Of a DNA stretch of 64,000 nucleotides, positions 1 through 7,901 are shown piece by piece. The notes under the pieces were generated by a model, which saw only the letters and a program-made list of their open reading frames with translations, was not told the origin of the DNA and ran no database searches. The stretch comes from Aquibacillus rhizosphaerae (GTDB lineage Bacteria; Bacillota; Bacilli; Bacillales; Amphibacillaceae), in contig NZ_JASTZU010000041.1 in NCBI RefSeq assembly GCF_030282825.1, positions 1-64,000 of the forward strand, in the 5' to 3' direction. Made by a program: the position numbers and the translations under genes. Each line of letters starts with the position of its first letter. The stretch's first letter is position 1.

Positions 1-245
1 AAAACCCACATGTCCAACCAGACACCGCAATGGATGAAAATGGGTTTAGAGGGTTAATGATGAATTATCCTGTTAATCATAGTAACGCAGGTCTAAGGTC
101 GTTTCTTTTTTGGTGGACATAAACCCCGACTTGAAAACCGATCTATTGTATTCATGAGTATCGCTGATTGTTGCCATAGAGCACGTGTATAAAAATACTC
201 GCTCGAGAATACATGACCTAGCATATAAACAAGGATGGGTTAATT
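1..245 (+). ncRNA. Candidate IS110 bridge RNA region
   Basis: This stretch upstream of the IS110 transposase has no open reading frame of its own. Published work on IS110 elements shows that the non-coding end upstream of the recombinase is transcribed as a bridge RNA whose two loops pair with target and donor DNA. Position and length fit that role. I did not fold the sequence and did not identify the target or donor loops, so this is an assignment by position only. Confidence 0.35.
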
Positions 246-1478
246 ATGGATGCTATTTTGGAACGAGTTGCAGGACTTGATGTTCATCAAGAGACAGTTG
301 TTGCGTGTGTATTATATGGTCATTTAGACTACAAACCCAAAAGAAAGACAAAAACATTTGGAACGACAACAAAAGAATTATTAAATCTACAGGACTGGCT
401 TGCAGAACTTAAGGTAACAGATGTTGCAATGGAAAGTACTGGAGTCTATTGGAAACCAGTTTGGAACATTCTAGAGGGGAGTTTTACACTTGTGCTTGCC
501 AATGCACAACGAATCAAGAATGTACCTGGTAGAAAAACTGATGTATCCGATGCTTATTGGATCGCAAAACTGTTACGTGCAGGACTCGTTGAATCTAGTT
601 TCGTTCCACCTATAGAAATAAGAGACTTACGAGATTTAACACGATATCGTCGAAAGCTTTTAGGTCATACAACATCCGAAAAAAATAGAATCCATAAAAT
701 ATTACAAGATGCCAATATCAAATTGAGTACCTACATCACAGATCTATTCGGTGTATCTGGACGTGCTTTATTAAAAGCGATTCTCAATGGAGAAGTAATA
801 GAATCCGACCAAGTAATGGGAATGGTAAAAACAACACTCAAGAAAAAAGTGCCCCAAATCGTGGAAGCTTTAAACGGTCGAGTTCGCCTTCATCATCGAG
901 AACTGATTACAATGCATTATGACCACCTCCTTTACATTGAGAAACAAGTCGAAGAATTAGAAAGTAAGATTGCTCAATTAGTAACCCCCTATCAGGAAGA
1001 GATTAACTTATTAATAACCATTCCGGGTATTAAAAAAGATGCAGCAGCGACCATCTTAGCGGAAATAGGTATTGATATGTCTAACTTTCCAACTGATAGA
1101 CACCTATCATCATGGAGTGGACTTAGCCCTGGTAATAATGAAAGTGCCGGTAAAAAAAAAGGTTCCAAATCGAACAAAGGAAATAAAGGTTTAAAAGCAG
1201 TCCTATGCCAAGTAAGTTGGGCTGCAATGAAAAAGAGGGACAGTAGGTTAGCTTCCTTTTATTATCGTTTAGTAAAAACACGTGGACCAAGAAAAGCAAA
1301 TATGGCACTAGCACATTTAATATTAAAAATTATTTACCAGATGTTAAAAACAAAAACTTCATATGAAGAATTAGGTTGGGACTACCTTCCAAAAAAAGAA
1401 AGGAAAAAAGATTACTTTATAAAAAAACTTCAACATATGGGCTATGAAGTAGATATTCAAGAAATCAAACCCGCATAA
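246..1478 (+). CDS. IS110-family DEDD transposase
   Basis: This 410-residue recombinase would catalyse movement of the surrounding insertion sequence. The N-terminal RuvC-like domain (about 8-160) carries an apparent DEDD set: D12 in GLDVH, E63 in AMESTGVYW, and D99 and D102 in KTDVSDAYW. The C-terminal Transposase_20 domain (about 255-345) has TIPGIKKDAA and GLSPGNNESAGKKKG, with S300 in the position of the conserved serine nucleophile. A coiled segment of about 210-245 links the two. Length is normal for the family and there is no internal stop or frameshift, so the gene looks intact. It is preceded by a modest purine-rich site (aaggatgg). The neighbouring gene-poor DNA with repeats indicates a region tolerant of insertions. 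Confidence 0.93.
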   Translation: MDAILERVAGLDVHQETVVACVLYGHLDYKPKRKTKTFGTTTKELLNLQDWLAELKVTDVAMESTGVYWKPVWNILEGSFTLVLANAQRIKNVPGRKTDVSDAYWIAKLLRAGLVESSFVPPIEIRDLRDLTRYRRKLLGHTTSEKNRIHKILQDANIKLSTYITDLFGVSGRALLKAILNGEVIESDQVMGMVKTTLKKKVPQIVEALNGRVRLHHRELITMHYDHLLYIEKQVEELESKIAQLVTPYQEEINLLITIPGIKKDAAATILAEIGIDMSNFPTDRHLSSWSGLSPGNNESAGKKKGSKSNKGNKGLKAVLCQVSWAAMKKRDSRLASFYYRLVKTRGPRKANMALAHLILKIIYQMLKTKTSYEELGWDYLPKKERKKDYFIKKLQHMGYEVDIQEIKPA

Positions 1479-1587
1479 ATATTTTAATAGCCAAATTTTT
1501 TAAAATGAATTTATTCATTTTAGGGAGAGTACTTTTTTGCGCCAAAATTATTGAAAACCTCCATTTTCGTATAAAAAGAACAACACT

Positions 1588-1702
1588 TTTTCTGCGTGCG
1601 ATGTCATTTCACTGGAGCTTTCCTTACTCTGTGGGGTCTTCAGGCTGTTCCTTTCCCACAGGACAGGGAGTGCTACAAAAGCAATACATCGCACGCAGAA
1701 AA
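1588..1702. repeat. Palindromic hairpin repeat with 17-bp arms
   Basis: The arms at 1588-1604 and 1686-1702 are perfect inverted repeats of 17 bases (ttttctgcgtgcgatgt and its complement). The interior holds a second imperfect hairpin (ctctgtgggg against cccacaggacaggg) with a gtcttcag...tgttcc...cccacagga pattern. That pattern resembles the interior of the hairpin repeats at 22153-22253 and 31888-31996. This looks like a diverged member of the same dispersed Bacillaceae-type palindromic repeat family. Confidence 0.7.
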
Positions 1703-1738
1703 TTGATCTGTATTTTCAAGGAGTCTCGTATTTTTCCT

Positions 1739-2036
1739 TCGCTTAGAATAACTTTCTTTTCTAGAGAAGAAGTATACGAAGTCTTTTAGAAAATACAAAG
1801 ATCCTTAGTGCTATGCAATCAAATACTGTCCTAAGGTAAAGGAAAAACGAAGACAATGAACCCACAAGTGAGCGTTCTTGCCTACCATTGAAAAGCTTAG
1901 TTTATTTTAATCTTAGTGCATCGTTTTACGAATACAATCTATTCCTACTTAATGATGGTTGATTTGGAGCCGTGCCCTATGGTGTGCGACTGCCCAGAGC
2001 GAAAATCAACATAGCAGTCAGCAGACTTTTTATTTT
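1739..2036 (-). repeat. Long interspersed repeat, copy A (hairpin core deleted)
   Basis: The reverse complement of this stretch matches 22111-22462 over most of its length. Shared blocks include ttattctaagcga, acttcgtatactt, aggacagtatttgattg, ggcaagaacgctcact, aaaacgatgcacta, gggcagtcgca and gcacggc, and a caacatag block at the far end. Relative to copy B it lacks about 95 bases: the sequence runs from gggcacggc directly to tcc and aatcaacc, so most of the hairpin core is gone. The repeat ends just upstream of the ArsB/NhaD permease gene. I see no protein-coding capacity that is kept between the copies. Confidence 0.8.
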
Positions 2037-2122
2037 ATCTGCCATAAACAAGAAACTTTTAGAAAATAGCCTTCATGTAAGAAGGAATAAACGATTACGT
2101 ATGTGGGGGAAGGGGACAAGGT

Positions 2123-3421
2123 ATGTCTGCTACCATAGCAATTATTATATTTGTTGTCAGTTACATCTTTATTATTTCTGAGAAAGTTAACCAAGCTTTA
2201 GTTGCTCTTTCTGGTGGTGTGTTACTATTATTAACTGGTGTTTATGAGTGGAATGATGCATTCACTAAACACATTGATTGGAATACAATTGCCTTGTTAT
2301 TTTCCATGATGGTGCTTGTTTCGATAACAAAAAAGACTGGTTTATTCGAATATATTGCAATTACCTTTGCGCAAAAAGTAAAAGGTGCTCCTGTACCGCT
2401 GTTAATCGGGTGTTCTATATTAACAGCAATTGGTTCAGCATTATTAGATAATGTCACTACTGTTCTATTATTTGTACCGATTATTTTAACGTTAACCAAG
2501 CTCTTAAGGTTACCGTCTTTTCCTTATCTGCTTGCAATTATTTTTAGTTCTAACATAGGTGGAACAGCTACATTAATTGGAGATCCACCTAATATAATGA
2601 TTGGGCAAGCTGTCGAGCATTTAACGTTTCTATCGTTTATAACTAATTTAGCACCATTAGTAATGATTATTTTTGTAGTGATGCTCGTCACGATTGTCTG
2701 GTTATTTCGCAAACAATTAATACAGCACGATGAGTTTTCAAATCATCTAATGAAAATGGATGGTTCAAAATATCTGAAAAAGACGCCTATGCTTTATCAA
2801 TCGGTAACAGTCCTATCCCTGACAATTGTCGGATTCTTACTGCATCCTATTGTGCACGTAGACTTAACTACGGTTGCGGTATGTGGAGCCCTATTACTTT
2901 TATTAATAACGGAAAGAGAAATAAGTTCTGAAAAAATATTCCAAGAAGTTGAATGGGTTACCTTATTCTTTTTTATTGGGCTTTTTATGCTTGTAGGTGG
3001 ATTAGAAGAAGTTGGTGCTATAGACGAGCTTGCCAGAGGAATTATGTGGCTAACAGAGGGCGATTTGCCTTACACTGCAATATTAATTCTTTGGACTTCT
3101 GGGATTTTCTCGCAAATTATTAATAATATCCCATTTGTTGCTGCGATGATTCCTGTGATTAACGAATTTCAAGCTTATGGTATGGCAAATTTAGATCCAC
3201 TATGGTGGTCATTAGCCTTAGGAGCTTGTCTTGGTGGAAATGGAACATTAATAGGTGCGTCGGCTAATGTAGTTGTAGCGGGTTTAGCGGAAGGAGAAGG
3301 ACAACGTATTCCTTTCATAAAGTTTTTAGTATATGGCATTCCTTTAGTGCTAATTTCTTTATTGATTTCATCTGTTTATGTATATCTTCGTTATCTATTG
3401 CCATTTCAACAACCTTTTTAA
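2123..3421 (+). CDS. ArsB/NhaD-family membrane transporter
   Basis: This is a 432-residue integral membrane protein with about eleven hydrophobic segments across its whole length. It belongs to the ArsB/NhaD (ion transporter) superfamily, whose members move anions such as arsenite or exchange sodium for protons; the substrate here cannot be read from sequence. Family signatures visible are the paired re-entrant-type segments SALLDNVTTVLLFVPI (about 95-110) and SSNIGGTATLIGDPPNIMIG (about 142-160), and their second-half equivalents NNIPFVAAMIPVI and CLGGNGTLIGASANVVVAG. A strong site, gggggaagggg, precedes the ATG. No arsR or arsenate reductase gene lies nearby, so an arsenic role has no support from context. 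It is transcribed toward the YrbG-type gene 78 bases downstream. Confidence 0.88.
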   Translation: MSATIAIIIFVVSYIFIISEKVNQALVALSGGVLLLLTGVYEWNDAFTKHIDWNTIALLFSMMVLVSITKKTGLFEYIAITFAQKVKGAPVPLLIGCSILTAIGSALLDNVTTVLLFVPIILTLTKLLRLPSFPYLLAIIFSSNIGGTATLIGDPPNIMIGQAVEHLTFLSFITNLAPLVMIIFVVMLVTIVWLFRKQLIQHDEFSNHLMKMDGSKYLKKTPMLYQSVTVLSLTIVGFLLHPIVHVDLTTVAVCGALLLLLITEREISSEKIFQEVEWVTLFFFIGLFMLVGGLEEVGAIDELARGIMWLTEGDLPYTAILILWTSGIFSQIINNIPFVAAMIPVINEFQAYGMANLDPLWWSLALGACLGGNGTLIGASANVVVAGLAEGEGQRIPFIKFLVYGIPLVLISLLISSVYVYLRYLLPFQQPF

Positions 3422-3508
3422 AAATGATAGAAGTAAGATCAGACAGGATAAACCATGGACAAACGGAAATAATAAATCGTACAAGTTTGTCTTAAGGAAG
3501 TGACCTGT

Positions 3509-4177
3509 TTGTCTTTAGAAGTAGGTACTATAATTTTTAGAACTATCTTGACTTATGTCGTAATTGTATTGATATTTCGAATGATGGGAAAAAGAGAAAT
3601 TGGTGAGTTAAGTCTTCTTGATATTGTAGTTTTTATTATGGTTGCTGAAATGGCTGTCTTTTCAATCGAGGATCCTAAGGTCAACATTTTTCATGCGCTT
3701 ATCCCCATGTTAATTCTGTTAATTATTCAACGGTTTACTGCATGGTTATCTTTAAAAATTCCAATGTTTAGGGATTGGTTTGAAGGAAAACCTTCTGTGA
3801 TAATTTCCAGGGGGAAAATAGATGAAAAGGAAATGAAGAAGCAACGCTATAATTTTAATGATTTGATGCAACAACTGAGAGAAAATGGAACGAAAAGTGT
3901 ACAAGATGTAGAATTTGCAATACTAGAGGCTTCAGGAAAGCTATCAGTTTTTGAAAAGGATAGCAGTCAAGAGGCAATTTCTCCCGATGGATACGTGGTT
4001 CCATTAATCATAGATGGATCCATTCAACAGCAATCATTGGAAAAAATAAATCAATCCGAAGCGTGGTTAAAGTCGGAATTAAAACAAAAGGGCTATGTGA
4101 ATGTTGAAAACATTTCATTCTGTTCCTTAGATAGTAAAAATGAATGGTTTATCGATATAAAAAATGAAAAAAGATGA
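3509..4177 (+). CDS. yrbG: DUF421 (YetF/YrbG-type) membrane protein
   Basis: The protein has about 222 residues. Two or three N-terminal membrane helices (about 5-80) carry the family motif FRMMGKREIGELS. A soluble C-terminal domain with GKPSVIISRGKIDEKEMKKQRYNFNDLMQQLR is typical of DUF421. B. subtilis yrbG lies beside spoVB in the same convergent arrangement; its biochemical role is not established. A GTG at 3500 is also in frame, but the TTG at 3509 is preferred because aaggaagtg lies at good spacing before it and the resulting protein begins at the conserved part. The gene ends just before the left arm of a terminator split by the IS3 element. Confidence 0.85.
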   Translation: MSLEVGTIIFRTILTYVVIVLIFRMMGKREIGELSLLDIVVFIMVAEMAVFSIEDPKVNIFHALIPMLILLIIQRFTAWLSLKIPMFRDWFEGKPSVIISRGKIDEKEMKKQRYNFNDLMQQLRENGTKSVQDVEFAILEASGKLSVFEKDSSQEAISPDGYVVPLIIDGSIQQQSLEKINQSEAWLKSELKQKGYVNVENISFCSLDSKNEWFIDIKNEKR

Positions 4178-4180
4178 AGA

Positions 4181-4197
4181 AGGGACTAGGTTATTAT
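4181..4197. terminator. Left arm of a bidirectional terminator split by IS3
   Basis: The arm agggactaggtt (4181-4192) is the exact reverse complement of aacctagtccct, which lies just outside the right end of the IS3 element at 5704-5715. Removing the IS and one copy of the TTAT duplication restores a 12-bp stem with a short AT loop between the convergent yrbG and spoVB genes. The IS therefore lies in the loop of their shared terminator. Confidence 0.8.
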
Positions 4198-4238
4198 TGA
4201 ACTACTACCTCTAATATGGACAATGTAATAAAGGGACA

Positions 4239-5066
4239 CTAAGCTGCCATCAGTAAATGATCCCGGTATTGAACCGGGGTCATTTTTTTCAATCCCCATT
4301 GATATCGCTGATTATTATACTCTTTAAAATACCGATTTACTACACGTTTTAATTCTCTTAAACTATTACATTCTTTATAATCTGCTTCATCTTTAAAATG
4401 GCCAAAGAATGATTCTATGGGGGCATTATCCCAACAGTTACCCCTTCGTGACATGGATTGTATCAGTTTCATCTGTTTAACCCTCTTTTGAAATTCGGGG
4501 TGAGTGTAGTGTACCCCTTGATCTGAATGCAACATTGCTTTTTCTGGAAATCCTTCAAGCATTGACCGTTTCATTATCTTTAATGTTTCATAAACAATAT
4601 CCATTCCTAAACTTGTAGATATATAGTGTGCAATTATTTCTTTTGTACTTCCATCTTTCACGCAAGATAAATACGCCTTTTTTCCATTTCCATAATACAG
4701 ATAAGTTATATCAGTTAATAATACTTTTCCAGCTTCGTTTTGATCAAACTCTCGTTGGAGAAGGTTTGGGCATGTACGGTGTTCAACAGTAGCTTTCATC
4801 ATTTCTTTATACGGGTTCGCTCTTCTAACCTTCGCAAACAGTTCATATTTTCTCATTAACCTTCTGATTTTCTTGTGGTTCATTATAATGGAATAATCAT
4901 TTTCTAAATCCATTTTGATTTGTAGATTTCCTGCTTTTTGTTTCTTGCGATAAAATATTTCTTTAATTATCTTAATATCCTTTTCATCCTGATCCTCACG
5001 AGCTTGGCGAATAGAGGCAGCCTTTATCCAAGCATAATAACCACTTTTACTTACACTCGCAAGCAC
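4239..5066 (-). CDS. IS3-family transposase OrfB (integrase catalytic part)
   Basis: The 275 residues counted from GTG 5066 hold an HTH_21 region (about 30-80) and an rve integrase core with an apparent DDE triad: D119 in LLTDITYL, D182 in LHSDQGVHY and E218 in NAPIESFFGHFK. The frame is open further upstream to about 5202 and reads through NLIHHTVHHHQ, so the natural product is probably an OrfA-OrfB fusion made by a -1 shift. A possible slip site, G AAA AAG, lies at 5156-5162 on the minus strand. The catalytic domain appears complete. Internal initiation at GTG 5066 is an annotation convenience, not a demonstrated start. Confidence 0.88.
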   Translation of the reverse strand: MLASVSKSGYYAWIKAASIRQAREDQDEKDIKIIKEIFYRKKQKAGNLQIKMDLENDYSIIMNHKKIRRLMRKYELFAKVRRANPYKEMMKATVEHRTCPNLLQREFDQNEAGKVLLTDITYLYYGNGKKAYLSCVKDGSTKEIIAHYISTSLGMDIVYETLKIMKRSMLEGFPEKAMLHSDQGVHYTHPEFQKRVKQMKLIQSMSRRGNCWDNAPIESFFGHFKDEADYKECNSLRELKRVVNRYFKEYNNQRYQWGLKKMTPVQYRDHLLMAA

Positions 5067-5143
5067 ACACAGATAGCTCAGAAGGTTCTTTATTTGATGG
5101 TGATGAACGGTATGATGAATTAAATTATATTTTTCTGAAGGTG

Positions 5144-5577
5144 TTAGAACCGTTTCTTTTTCAACGCCTGCCTCTCTAGTTCTTCTAACTTTTTTAGGAA
5201 ATCATTTTCAGTTTCTAAAAATTTGATCCTAGCTTCAGCTCTTCTTAGTTTTTCTCTTCTGTAGATAAATCTTTCTTTAAAGACTTATCAACCTTCACTC
5301 TACCTCTAATATCTGTTTGTAATCCTAACTCTCCATATCTATCGTATATTTTGCGCCAATTATATATTCTTTTTCTCGGAAGATCTTTACCTATTACTTC
5401 AAGGTCAAAACCTCCATCAATGAAGATTATCGTAGGGGCTTTTCCGTTTAAATTGTCTTGTACTGCTTTGATTTTGAATTCTGGATGATAAGTAATGGAA
5501 TGCTTAGAAACGCGCACTACATTTGAGTTCTTCTCAAGCGCTTTAATTTGTGTTTTAGAAAAGACTTTTTTGTTCAT
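5144..5577 (-). pseudogene. IS3-family OrfA with a frameshift (HTH protein)
   Basis: OrfA binds the element ends and supplies the helix-turn-helix and coiled-coil part of the transposase. The first 110 residues read cleanly, with MNKKVFSKTQIKALEKN, ITYHPEFKIKAVQ and RKRIYNWRKIYDRYGELGL. Translation then stops at 5245 after STEEKN. In the next frame the usual continuation appears, KLRRAEARIKFLE followed by ENDFLKKLEELERQALKK, ending at 5144. Adding one A to the five-A run at 5249-5253 (minus strand) would rejoin the two parts. A sequencing error in the homopolymer would look the same. Confidence 0.75.
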
Positions 5578-5697
5578 CTTCAGTTTCCTCCGCCCATAAT
5601 AGTTAGTTTATTATAAACGGGTTTCCAAGTTAGGTATATAGAAAACCCGAATAATGAGTCCCTTTTTATAGGTGTCCATTATTCGGGTAGTAGTTCA

Positions 5698-5716
5698 TTA
5701 TAAACCTAGTCCCTGC
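5698..5716. terminator. Right arm of the split yrbG/spoVB terminator
   Basis: This stretch holds the second TTAT duplication copy and the arm aacctagtccct (5704-5715), complementary to 4181-4192. It lies immediately after the spoVB stop codon on the minus strand. With the arms now separated by about 1.5 kb, efficient hairpin formation in the nascent RNA is doubtful. Confidence 0.75.
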
Positions 5717-5719
5717 GTT

Positions 5720-7270
5720 TTAGAAAAACTTTTTTATGAAAGGTATTTGCTCAAGTTCGTCTCTAGAGATGAATTTTAGTGTGAATAATAAAACAATATA
5801 AACGACAGTAAGACACGTTAATAACATCATAAAGATAGGAAGACTCGTTCCATAACCGACAAAAATATTTTTAAAGACAGCTCCAGTAATCCAGGTGAAT
5901 CCCAACAATAAAACCATCTTAATAAAATCAATCCAAGGTATTTTAAAGGAAATGACCTTTATAAGAGTTGCTAAATGAAGAATCGTACCTAGCATAACTC
6001 CTACAGACATTGCTATTGCAGCACCCATAATTCCAAATTGTGGATTGGTTGCAAGTACAATCAATAACACAAATTTCACACAAGTACTTATTATACTATT
6101 CCACATTGCTGGTTTAGCATAATCGAGTGCTTGTAGGGCTGCATTTAATGGAAATTGTACATACAGGAATAAGAAAAATGGTGCCATCAGCACTAAGAAT
6201 CGACTAGCATTACTTGTCCCATACATATAGGTTAAAATAGGAACCGCGAAGAGTGATAAAACAATTGTTGCGAGTGCCCCAGAGGCAAAAGAGATGCGAA
6301 TTGCTTGATGGATTCTGTAATCAATGAGTCTTTTGTTACGTTTAGCATCTGCTTCACTAATGTTTGGCACAAGAGCTACAGCTAGAGAATGGGTAATAAA
6401 GGTCGGTAAAAACAAAAGTGGTAAGGCATAGCCTGTTAACTCCCCGTATTGTTTAGTAGCTACAACTGTTTTGAAACCAGCAATTGCAAGACTTTGAGAC
6501 ACTAAAATTGGTTCAAGGAAGTTCGAGATAGATCCCACAAGTCGACTACCTGTACTCGGCAATGCAATAGACATTAATTCATTAAGTGTGTCTTTTCCTG
6601 ACTTAAGGTTTTGAAATATTTTACTTCTTAATTTTATTCTTTTCTTTATTTTAAACATGTGTAGCATAAATAAGAGAGAGCAAAATTCTCCAATTATTAC
6701 AGAAATCATAGCTCCAGCTGCAGCAAATTCTACACCATAAGGTAAAAATAATTTAACTAGAAACGCCACACATGCAATTCGGACAATTTGTTCAATTACT
6801 TGTGCAATACTTTGTGGTTTCATGTTTTGTCGGCCTTGAAAGTATCCCCTGATAACGGAAGAAATAGCGCTAATTGGTACCATAGGACTGATGGCAAGTA
6901 AAGGCCATAATGTACGCTCATCTGTTAGGAAATTATTCGCAACAACTGGAGCAATAGCAATCATGCCAATAGTATAGAAGATACTCAGTGTTCCAGTAAT
7001 GGTTAAAGAAATAATTAATATTCTTTTAATTTTGCGAGTATCTCCATATGCTTCAGCCTCAGCAACTCGCTTAGAGATAGCAATCGGTAACCCGAATTGG
7101 GATAACGTATAAATGAGGAAAAGTGTTGGAAGCGCCATATTATACAGCCCTATACCTTCTTCACCCATCAATCGGGCAACAACAATTCTATTTACGAATC
7201 CTAAGAAACGGGTGATCATACCAGCTAAGATTAGAATTAGTGTTCCTTGTAAAAATGTTTGTTTGGTCAC
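5720..7270 (-). CDS. spoVB: Stage V sporulation protein B (MOP-family flippase)
   Basis: This 516-residue polytopic protein has about fourteen membrane helices and matches B. subtilis SpoVB in length and context. SpoVB belongs to the polysaccharide flippase (MVF/MATE-like) superfamily and is needed for spore cortex peptidoglycan synthesis, probably moving lipid-linked precursor across the forespore outer membrane. The N-terminal half carries GMITRFLGFVNRIVVARLMGEEGIGLYNM and the RGYFQGRQNMKP loop seen in this group. The start is GTG (MTKQTF) with aaggcagg upstream. It runs divergently from comN and convergently with yrbG; the IS3 element now sits immediately after its stop codon. Confidence 0.93.
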   Translation of the reverse strand: MTKQTFLQGTLILILAGMITRFLGFVNRIVVARLMGEEGIGLYNMALPTLFLIYTLSQFGLPIAISKRVAEAEAYGDTRKIKRILIISLTITGTLSIFYTIGMIAIAPVVANNFLTDERTLWPLLAISPMVPISAISSVIRGYFQGRQNMKPQSIAQVIEQIVRIACVAFLVKLFLPYGVEFAAAGAMISVIIGEFCSLLFMLHMFKIKKRIKLRSKIFQNLKSGKDTLNELMSIALPSTGSRLVGSISNFLEPILVSQSLAIAGFKTVVATKQYGELTGYALPLLFLPTFITHSLAVALVPNISEADAKRNKRLIDYRIHQAIRISFASGALATIVLSLFAVPILTYMYGTSNASRFLVLMAPFFLFLYVQFPLNAALQALDYAKPAMWNSIISTCVKFVLLIVLATNPQFGIMGAAIAMSVGVMLGTILHLATLIKVISFKIPWIDFIKMVLLLGFTWITGAVFKNIFVGYGTSLPIFMMLLTCLTVVYIVLLFTLKFISRDELEQIPFIKKFF

Positions 7271-7386
7271 ATTGTCCGACCTGCCTTCTCAAAAAATTAA
7301 AATTACTATACAATGATATATATGCAAATGTATTGGCCAAGCATGACAAGCTTTCATAAATTAATAACGAATGAAGGAGCAATTTA

Positions 7387-7683
7387 ATGATTATTACAAA
7401 GCGTGTTAGTCAATGGAAAGTTGAAATGGCATCTGTTTTGGAGAGTAAAGTAGATGAATTTAAATTAATGGGATATTCCCGCGCAACGGGAGTAGATGTC
7501 TGGAATTGCCTAACTGAAAAAGTATGGAAGGGTGATCCTGAAAAGCGGTTGCATGAAGTAGTGGAAGATATCTTTCATCTAAGTTCAAATAAGTACATGA
7601 GTTATTTAACTGTTCAAACTTATAAAGATGATACTGGTTTACTCGAATCTATTGCGGCAATTACGGGTTCACAAAAAGAATAA
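7387..7683 (+). CDS. comN: ComN-type post-transcriptional regulator
   Basis: This small soluble protein of 98 residues begins MIITKRVSQWK and contains a compact domain with WNCLTEKVWKG, RLHEVVEDIFHLSSNKYMSYLTV. It matches the ComN (YrzD) family, which lies between spoVB and secDF in B. subtilis. There ComN acts on comE operon mRNA after transcription and affects comEA expression and localisation. The comE locus is present about 46 kb away in this window, consistent with that role. A strong aatgaaggagc precedes the ATG. It is transcribed away from spoVB and toward secDF, with 218 bases in between. Confidence 0.8.
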   Translation: MIITKRVSQWKVEMASVLESKVDEFKLMGYSRATGVDVWNCLTEKVWKGDPEKRLHEVVEDIFHLSSNKYMSYLTVQTYKDDTGLLESIAAITGSQKE

Positions 7684-7698
7684 TTTCATGAGTCTTTA

Positions 7699-7727
7699 TT
7701 GACATAATCTTTTATTCGTTTCATAAT
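7699..7727 (+). promoter_or_regulatory. Sigma-A-type promoter for secDF
   Basis: A -35 box TTGACA (7699-7704) and a -10 box CATAAT (7722-7727) are separated by 17 bases. Predicted transcription starts near 7734 and leaves a leader of about 165 bases before secDF. I see no clear riboswitch in that leader. Confidence 0.6.
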
Positions 7728-7901
7728 ACTTTTGAGTTTTATTTTTCTTATATAAATAATTACTCGATCTACAGAAAACCCTATGGATCTGGCTTTTTAG
7801 CAATAGACAAACAATATTCATTACATAAGTTCAGCCTATTTGTTTAATTTGCTAACTACATACCGTTGTATAAGTGGATAGAGTGAAGGAGGCAATTCAA
7901 C

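Larger units (their letters stand above)
1..1500 (+). mobile_element. IS110-family insertion sequence (ends not resolved)
   Basis: The element contains one DEDD transposase gene and a non-coding stretch of about 245 bases before it. IS110 elements usually lack long terminal inverted repeats, and I see none here, so neither end can be fixed; the left end may lie outside the window. In the IS110 group the long non-coding end lies upstream of the recombinase and encodes a bridge RNA, which fits this layout. About 20 bases after the stop codon there is a short palindrome (aaaatgaat/attcatttt, near 1503-1522) that could mark or lie beyond the right end. The given limits are approximate. Confidence 0.75.
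4198..5697 (-). mobile_element. IS3-family insertion sequence, about 1,500 bp
   Basis: The ends are imperfect inverted repeats that begin TGAACTACTACC and continue through TGGACA to AAAGGGAC (4198-4235 and the complement of 5660-5697). The four bases TTAT occur directly outside both ends (4194-4197 and 5698-5701) and look like the target duplication. The element carries two reading frames on the minus strand, orfA (5245-5577) and orfB (from 5202, with a GTG at 5066, to 4239), in the usual IS3 arrangement. OrfA is cut short by a one-base loss, so the element may not be autonomous. Confidence 0.9.

Noticed and set aside
1505-1789. 94-residue open frame after the IS110 gene
   Set aside because: It crosses the perfect palindrome at 1588-1702, has no good ribosome-binding site and shows no recognisable protein pattern.
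1972-2181. 69-residue open frame ahead of the permease gene
   Set aside because: It lies inside repeat copy A and overlaps the permease start in another frame.
4938-5123. Plus-strand open frame within the IS3 element
   Set aside because: It is antisense to orfB and carries low-complexity sequence only.
7728-7901. secDF leader as a possible arrest-peptide or riboswitch leader
   Set aside because: I found only very short open frames and no convincing alternative hairpins.
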